9,389 bases of DNA, from positions 1-9,389 of the forward strand of contig JALNWC010000068.1 of assembly GCA_023231075.1 (NCBI GenBank), in the 5' to 3' direction. The position numbers were made by a program, and so were the translations under genes. The notes beneath the pieces were generated by a model that did no database searches, was not told where the DNA came from, and saw only the letters and a program-made list of their open reading frames with translations. This DNA comes from Rhodoferax sp. (GTDB lineage: Bacteria; Pseudomonadota; Gammaproteobacteria; Burkholderiales; Burkholderiaceae_C). Positions 5,705 to 9,389 of the stretch are shown here, one piece after another (position 1 is the stretch's first letter; every line of letters starts with the position of its first letter).

Positions 5705-8047
5705 TTACTTGCGCAACAAGCGCAGGCCATTGCCCACCACCAGCAAACTGGCCCCGACATCGGCAAACACCGCCATCCACATGGTGCCGCTGCCAGTGAG
5801 CGTCAAGACCAGAAACACCGCCTTGATGCCCAGCGCCAGCGTGATGTTTTGCACCAGCAGGGTGTGGGTGTCGCGCGACAGGCGCACAAAGCGCGGCAGT
5901 TTGCGCAGGTCGTCATCCATCAGGGCCACATCCGCGGTCTCGATGGCAGTACCAGTGCCGGCGGCACCCATGGCAAAACCGATATCGGCGCGGGCCAGCG
6001 CCGGTGCGTCATTGATGCCGTCACCCACCATGCCCACTGCGCCTTCTTTCCCGATCATGCTTTCAATCGCCTTGAGCTTGTCCTCGGGCAGCAAATCGCC
6101 ACGCGCCTCGTCGATGCCGACCTGCGTGGCGATGGCCCGGGCAGTGTGGGCGTTGTCACCGGTCAACATCAGGTTTTTGATGCCCAGGGCATGTAATTCG
6201 GCAATCGCCTGGCGGCTGCTGTCCTTGACGGTATCTGCCACGGCAAACAGGCCGTGCACCTGCTGGTGATCGGTGAGCAAAATCACGGTTTTGCCTTGTT
6301 CTTCCAGCGCTGACAAGCGGGCTTCGAGTTCGTCAGAGCAACGCCCCTGCTCATGGATCAGGCGGTGGTTGCCCAGGTGATAGAGCTTGCCGTCGATGAT
6401 GCCCTGGGTGCCGCGCCCGGGCAGCGCCTCAAAGGCATCCACGCTGCGCAGCGCCACACCATCGCGCCGGGCGGCAGCAGTCAAAGCGCGTGACACCGGG
6501 TGATCAGACCGGCTGGCCAGGCTGGCCGCCAGACTGCGAACTGCAACCTCGTCATAGCCGTTGAGCACCACAAAATCGGTCTGCGCTGGCTTGCCGTGGG
6601 TGAGCGTGCCGGTTTTATCCAACGCCAGCCAGGCCAGCTTGCGCCCCTCTTCCAGATACACCCCGCCCTTGACCAGAATGCCGTGACGCGCCGCAGCCGC
6701 CAGGCCACTGACGATGGTCACCGGGGTCGAGATCACCAGTGCACACGGGCAGGCAATCACCAGCAACACCAGCGCCTTGTAAACCCAGCTCATCCAGTCA
6801 CCGTCAGCCAGCAGCGGCGGCAGCACGGCCAGCGCCAGCGCCAGGGCAAACACGACCGGGGTGTAGATGCGGGCAAATTGGTCAACAAACCGCTGCGTAG
6901 GTGCCCGTGCGCCCTGCGCGGCTTCCACCGCATGGATGATGCGCGCCAGGGTGCTGTCGCCAGCGGCGGCGGTCACGGCGTATTCAAAAGAACCGGATTC
7001 ATTGATGGTGCCGGCAAACACTTCGTCGCCTTCAGCCTTTTCAACCGGCAGACTTTCGCCGGTAATGGGGGCCTGGTTGATGCTGGAGCGCCCGCTTTCA
7101 ATGCGCCCGTCCAGCGCAATACGTTCACCGGGTTTGACGCGCACCCGCGCTGCCACCGGCACCGACTTGGCGGTCACCTCCAGCCATGTGCCGTCGGCTT
7201 GCATGACCGTGGCGCGCTCGGGCGTGAGTTGCATCAGGCCACGAATGGCGTTGCGCGCCCGGTCCAGGGACTTGGCCTCGATCAACTCGGCCACGGTGAA
7301 CAACACCATCACCATCGCCGCCTCGGGCCACTGGCCAATCAATAACGCACCGGTGACGGCAATGCTCATCAGCGCGTTGATGTTCAGGTTGCCGTTGCGC
7401 AGGGCGATCCAGCCTTTTTTGTAGGTGGTGATGCCGCCGGCCAGCACAGCCACCACGGCCAACACGGCGGTGACCCAGGTTGGCAAGGCCGCCCATTGCG
7501 CGGCTTCTGACGCGACGGCGGCAATCCCTGCAAGGGCCAGCGGCCACCAGGGTTTGACGGGCTCTGGCGTTGGCTCAGCCTGGGCTGTGGCATCGCTGGC
7601 CACCTCGGGCGTGAAGCCCAGCGAACGCACGGCTTGCAGGATGGATTCAATGGCTGCGGGTTCATGCGTCACCGTCAGCACGCGCTGCATCAGTTTGAAA
7701 TCCATACTTGTCACGCCGGTCATACCCCCCAACTTTTTGCGCAGCAGCGCCTCCTCGGTGGGGCAGTCCATCTGCATGATGCGAATGGGAGTTTGCATCA
7801 AGCCGCTGTCAAGCTTCAGCGCGACGTTTGTCACGGGTGTCAGCTTGGCTTGACTACCGCCGCAGCACGCGGTACCGCAGCTTGATTTGGCACTGGCAAC
7901 CGGGGCATCGCTTGCCGTGCCTGGCGCATCGCAAGTCTTCGCGCCATGGCCCAACTCGGCATCATGGTCGTGGCTGTGTTCCTGACCGTGATCGTGTTGG
8001 TGCGGGTGTTGATGTTCGAGCGATGATGGCTTGTCCTGAGACGGCAT
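5705..8047 (-). CDS. cadA: P1B-type heavy-metal-translocating ATPase (Cd/Zn/Pb exporter)
   Basis: The product is 780 residues from the ATG at 8047. The frame is open to 8083, but the cadA promoter puts the transcript start downstream of that codon. The N-terminus is histidine-rich (HQHPHQHDHGQEHSHDHD, about 12-29) with a Cys cluster (CGTACCGG, 57-64). One heavy-metal-associated domain follows (about 85-150), with MDCPTEE in place of a two-cysteine GMxCxxC loop. P-type ATPase signatures are complete: TGES (329-332), ion-site CPC (Cys433, Cys435), DKTGTLT with phosphorylated Asp477, SDHPVS (His516-Pro517), TGDN (629-632) and GDGINDAP (675-682). Lys742 in the penultimate helix and Asp763 in the last helix fit the Zn/Cd/Pb (P1B-2) subgroup rather than copper pumps. 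It exports divalent soft metals from cytoplasm to periplasm using ATP. It is divergent from cadR and heads the minus-strand gene run. It is GC-rich: the block 6421-6480 has 44 G/C of 60. Confidence 0.96.
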   Translation of the reverse strand: MPSQDKPSSLEHQHPHQHDHGQEHSHDHDAELGHGAKTCDAPGTASDAPVASAKSSCGTACCGGSQAKLTPVTNVALKLDSGLMQTPIRIMQMDCPTEEALLRKKLGGMTGVTSMDFKLMQRVLTVTHEPAAIESILQAVRSLGFTPEVASDATAQAEPTPEPVKPWWPLALAGIAAVASEAAQWAALPTWVTAVLAVVAVLAGGITTYKKGWIALRNGNLNINALMSIAVTGALLIGQWPEAAMVMVLFTVAELIEAKSLDRARNAIRGLMQLTPERATVMQADGTWLEVTAKSVPVAARVRVKPGERIALDGRIESGRSSINQAPITGESLPVEKAEGDEVFAGTINESGSFEYAVTAAAGDSTLARIIHAVEAAQGARAPTQRFVDQFARIYTPVVFALALALAVLPPLLADGDWMSWVYKALVLLVIACPCALVISTPVTIVSGLAAAARHGILVKGGVYLEEGRKLAWLALDKTGTLTHGKPAQTDFVVLNGYDEVAVRSLAASLASRSDHPVSRALTAAARRDGVALRSVDAFEALPGRGTQGIIDGKLYHLGNHRLIHEQGRCSDELEARLSALEEQGKTVILLTDHQQVHGLFAVADTVKDSSRQAIAELHALGIKNLMLTGDNAHTARAIATQVGIDEARGDLLPEDKLKAIESMIGKEGAVGMVGDGINDAPALARADIGFAMGAAGTGTAIETADVALMDDDLRKLPRFVRLSRDTHTLLVQNITLALGIKAVFLVLTLTGSGTMWMAVFADVGASLLVVGNGLRLLRK

Positions 8048-8074
8048 GGGGTGATCCAAAATTTGACTTCTGGA

Positions 8075-8105
8075 ATTACACAACCTGAAGCTACTATAGA
8101 GTCAA
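8075..8105 (-). promoter_or_regulatory. MerR-type cadA promoter and CadR operator
   Basis: On the minus strand a -35 box TTGACT (8105-8100) and a -10 box TGTAAT (8080-8075) are separated by 19 bp, the overlong spacer typical of MerR-activated promoters. Within the spacer, CTATAGTAGCTTCAGG forms an imperfect dyad like those at cadA/pbrA promoters of CadR/PbrR systems. Transcription should begin near 8068, about 20 bases before the cadA ATG at 8047. CadR bound to metal would realign the boxes and activate cadA; it probably also governs its own divergent gene, whose promoter I cannot place with confidence. Confidence 0.75.
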
Positions 8106-8114
8106 GTGATTTTT

Positions 8115-8118
8115 GGAG
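8115..8118 (+). promoter_or_regulatory. Ribosome binding site deciding the cadR start
   Basis: GGAG lies eight bases before the ATG at 8127. An in-frame GTG at 8106 is upstream of this site and would add seven residues not expected in the family, so the ATG is preferred. Confidence 0.65.
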
Positions 8119-8126
8119 ATGCCCTG

Positions 8127-8558
8127 ATGAAAATAGGTGAATTGGCCCAAGTGGCGCATTGCACGGTGGAGACCGTTCGTTTTTACGAGAAAGCGGGCCT
8201 GCTTGCCGAGCCGGGACGCACTGCAGGCAATTTCCGGGTCTATGGGCCGGAGCATCTGGAGCGCTTGCGCTTTATCCGAAATTGCCGAGCGCTGGACATG
8301 AGCCATGAAGAAATTCACGCATTGCTAGTGCCGATGGATAAGCCGGGTGAAGGCTGTGGTGCGATCAATGCCGTGTTTGACACGCACATGGCCCATGTAG
8401 ACGAACGTATCCGTGAACTCACGCAGCTCAAACAACAGCTTGCGGATTTGCGCCAGCGATGCCAAAGCGAGCAAGCCATAGAGGCTTGCGGAATCCTCCA
8501 TGGCCTGGCTGCCATGACGACTGAGCCCAAGCCAGACCGCCACACCCATTTAGGGTGA
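8127..8558 (+). CDS. cadR: MerR-family Cd(II)/Pb(II)-responsive transcriptional regulator
   Basis: The product is 143 residues. The N-terminal MerR helix-turn-helix starts with MKIGELAQVAHCTVETVRFY, followed by the wing (GNFRVYGPEHLERLRFIRNCRALDMS, about 35-59). A dimerisation helix spans about 82-112. The metal-site cysteines of the CadR/PbrR group are present: Cys77 in GEGCGAIN, Cys112 in LRQRCQ and Cys121 in EACGILHGL. The C-terminus ends in DRHTHLG, a short histidine tail as in Pseudomonas CadR. The regulator binds its dyad as a dimer and activates the divergent cadA promoter when it binds metal. It could equally be called PbrR-like; sequence alone does not settle whether Cd, Pb or Zn is the main inducer. 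The start codons of cadR and cadA are 79 bp apart. Confidence 0.93.
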   Translation: MKIGELAQVAHCTVETVRFYEKAGLLAEPGRTAGNFRVYGPEHLERLRFIRNCRALDMSHEEIHALLVPMDKPGEGCGAINAVFDTHMAHVDERIRELTQLKQQLADLRQRCQSEQAIEACGILHGLAAMTTEPKPDRHTHLG

Positions 8559-8918
8559 TGCCATGAAGCCACCTCTCCGCGCCTCCCTGCCGGCGAGACC
8601 AGACGCCCGGTCCATTAGTCGTGGGGCAATGGCTGGCGGGTATTCACAGTTTTCAAAAGACATATTGGTGCTGCTTTACTGCAATGCCGGGTCTTGCCCG
8701 CCCAAACCGGCTTTGCACTACCCGTTGCCAGATTTAAGAATGTTCGCATCCTGCAAGGGGGCTTTGCGGAGTGGATAGCGAAAGGCGGATTCGACGCTGC
8801 TGAAAAGGCTACATCTTGTTGAGATAAATTTGGCATGCTCCATAACTGCCGCTCGTGACCGACGGCAACTGGTCCATCAAGAGTCATCCAGGGACTGAAA
8901 TCCTATGACTGGTAACGC
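8559..8918. other. About 360 bp with no convincing gene
   Basis: This lies between the end of cadR and the end of the methionine-rich gene, which converge on it. Open frames exist on both strands (8563-8778 plus, 8615-8887 minus) but they overlap each other, lack good ribosome binding sites and show no recognisable domain. Two small GC-rich hairpins are possible (around 8590-8610, and CGGG/CCCG at 8688-8700), neither with a following thymine run, so no intrinsic terminator can be named. The stretch may be decayed sequence or a junction. Confidence 0.5.
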
Positions 8919-9389
8919 TCAAATCTGTCCCCCCGAACTATTGAGCTTTTGCATAAGCGCCTGCATGTCAGTCAGCGTCAATCCAGATAAATTAGCTGAA
9001 GAATTCAAGAAGCTGGTCATTGCGTCGGCCATGCCCGTAGTGCCCGCAGTCGCTGCCATCATGGATGTCCCCATCATTGCACCCATAGACATGGAAATCT
9101 GCGTCATGTCGTTCCTTCCGTTCATGACACCATCGGCTGCGTCCTGCATCATGGACGTCACCAGCGTCGACGATACCGGCATAGTCAGTGATTTGGCATA
9201 TTCCGACATCGCGGCCAAGGTCATTCCATGGTTTCGAGCGTCCTGGCTCGCATTTGCACCTGAACCCGACGCAACGGGATTCATCGGCTGCGTGTGAAGA
9301 ATGTCATTGACGCTGAAATAATTGCCCATAGCCGCGTTGGCGGCAGCAATGTTGGCATCCGTCATACCACCACTCATGCCCATTGCGCG
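8919..9389 (-). CDS. Methionine-rich, cysteine-free protein, C-terminal part (possible surface lipoprotein tail)
   Basis: The frame is open to the right edge, so the true start is outside the window; 156 residues are visible. In the 154 residues from the first visible Met there are 22 methionines (about 14%) and no cysteine. They cluster in a segment of SMSMGAMMGTSMM type at about residues 98-110 of that stretch. Gly, Ala, Ser and Asn are abundant, and there is no membrane helix in the visible part. The pattern of GMTLAAMSEYAK, then a VMNGR-like turn, then SFLNSSANLSGL recalls C-terminal regions of large secreted or lipoprotein-type bacterial proteins, but that is memory of a pattern, not a firm family match. 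It converges with cadR across a gene-poor gap and has no clear link to the cad cluster. Methionine richness could mean Cu(I) binding, but low-complexity drift is an alternative. Confidence 0.6.
   Translation of the reverse strand, partial: RAMGMSGGMTDANIAAANAAMGNYFSVNDILHTQPMNPVASGSGANASQDARNHGMTLAAMSEYAKSLTMPVSSTLVTSMMQDAADGVMNGRNDMTQISMSMGAMMGTSMMAATAGTTGMADAMTSFLNSSANLSGLTLTDMQALMQKLNSSGGQI

Noticed and set aside
6500..7345. A 281-residue open frame on the plus strand inside cadA
   Set aside because: It is antisense to the conserved ATPase core (CPC, DKTG regions); its His/Arg/Gln-rich product is what reading GC-rich codons backwards gives.
8045..8083. cadA starting at the upstream ATG at 8083
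   Set aside because: That codon lies within the MerR-type promoter spacer, upstream of the likely transcription start, and the added residues are not family-like.
8063..8100. A plus-strand cadR promoter built from TTGACT (8063-8068) and TATAGA (8095-8100)
   Set aside because: The spacing of 26 bp is too long for any known promoter class; the cadR promoter cannot be placed from this sequence.
8563..8778. A 71-residue frame starting four bases after cadR
   Set aside because: Its position suggests coupling, but there is no good ribosome binding site, no domain, and a competing frame on the other strand covers the same bases.
8615..8887. A 90-residue minus-strand frame downstream of the methionine-rich gene
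   Set aside because: No ribosome binding site and no recognisable motif; it overlaps the equally weak plus-strand frame.

Overview
The window reads as a stretch of a betaproteobacterial chromosome or genomic island, most likely Burkholderiales (Comamonadaceae-like). I infer this from the protein styles (a UPF0060/YnfA close to the enterobacterial form, a CcmG with a typical beta-type active-site region, and a Cd/Pb-type MerR regulator) and from the mostly GC-rich coding sequence. No mobility gene, tRNA, rRNA or CRISPR array is visible.

Layout. The left edge (1-389) is the start of a DUF1624-type membrane acyltransferase gene that runs off the window, followed by ynfA (468-788). From 911 to 8047 lies a long run of genes, all on the minus strand. 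In transcription order these are a P-type Cd/Zn/Pb-exporting ATPase (cadA), a Gly/His-rich double zinc-ribbon protein, a periplasmic PCu(A)C-type copper chaperone, signal peptidase II (lspA), DsbB, a membrane-anchored DsbA-like thioredoxin, a CcmG/DsbE-like thioredoxin, a small TFIIB-type zinc-ribbon protein and an M23 (LytM-type) peptidoglycan peptidase. A MerR-family regulator (cadR) is divergent on the plus strand (8127-8558). The gap between cadR and cadA holds a MerR-type promoter with a 19-bp spacer. About 360 bp without a convincing gene follow cadR. The right edge carries the C-terminal part of a methionine-rich, cysteine-free protein on the minus strand.

How the genes may work together. 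The best-supported core is metal-responsive control of a soft-metal efflux ATPase. PCuAC, lspA, dsbB and the DsbA-like gene are packed with two ATGA overlaps and one 17-bp overlap, so they very likely form one translationally coupled unit downstream of cadA. An extra LspA beside a metal ATPase has a precedent in the pbr lead-resistance operon of Cupriavidus metallidurans. The further addition of a DsbA/DsbB pair, a CcmG-type thioredoxin and, more loosely, an M23 peptidase suggests an envelope-maintenance module. In that model the ATPase exports thiol-reactive metal to the periplasm while the downstream genes sustain disulfide formation, metal trafficking, lipoprotein maturation and wall turnover. 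This joint role is inference; the individual family assignments are mostly firm.

The most notable single-residue oddity is in the M23 peptidase: the first histidine of its HxH motif is asparagine, while the predicted zinc ligands remain.
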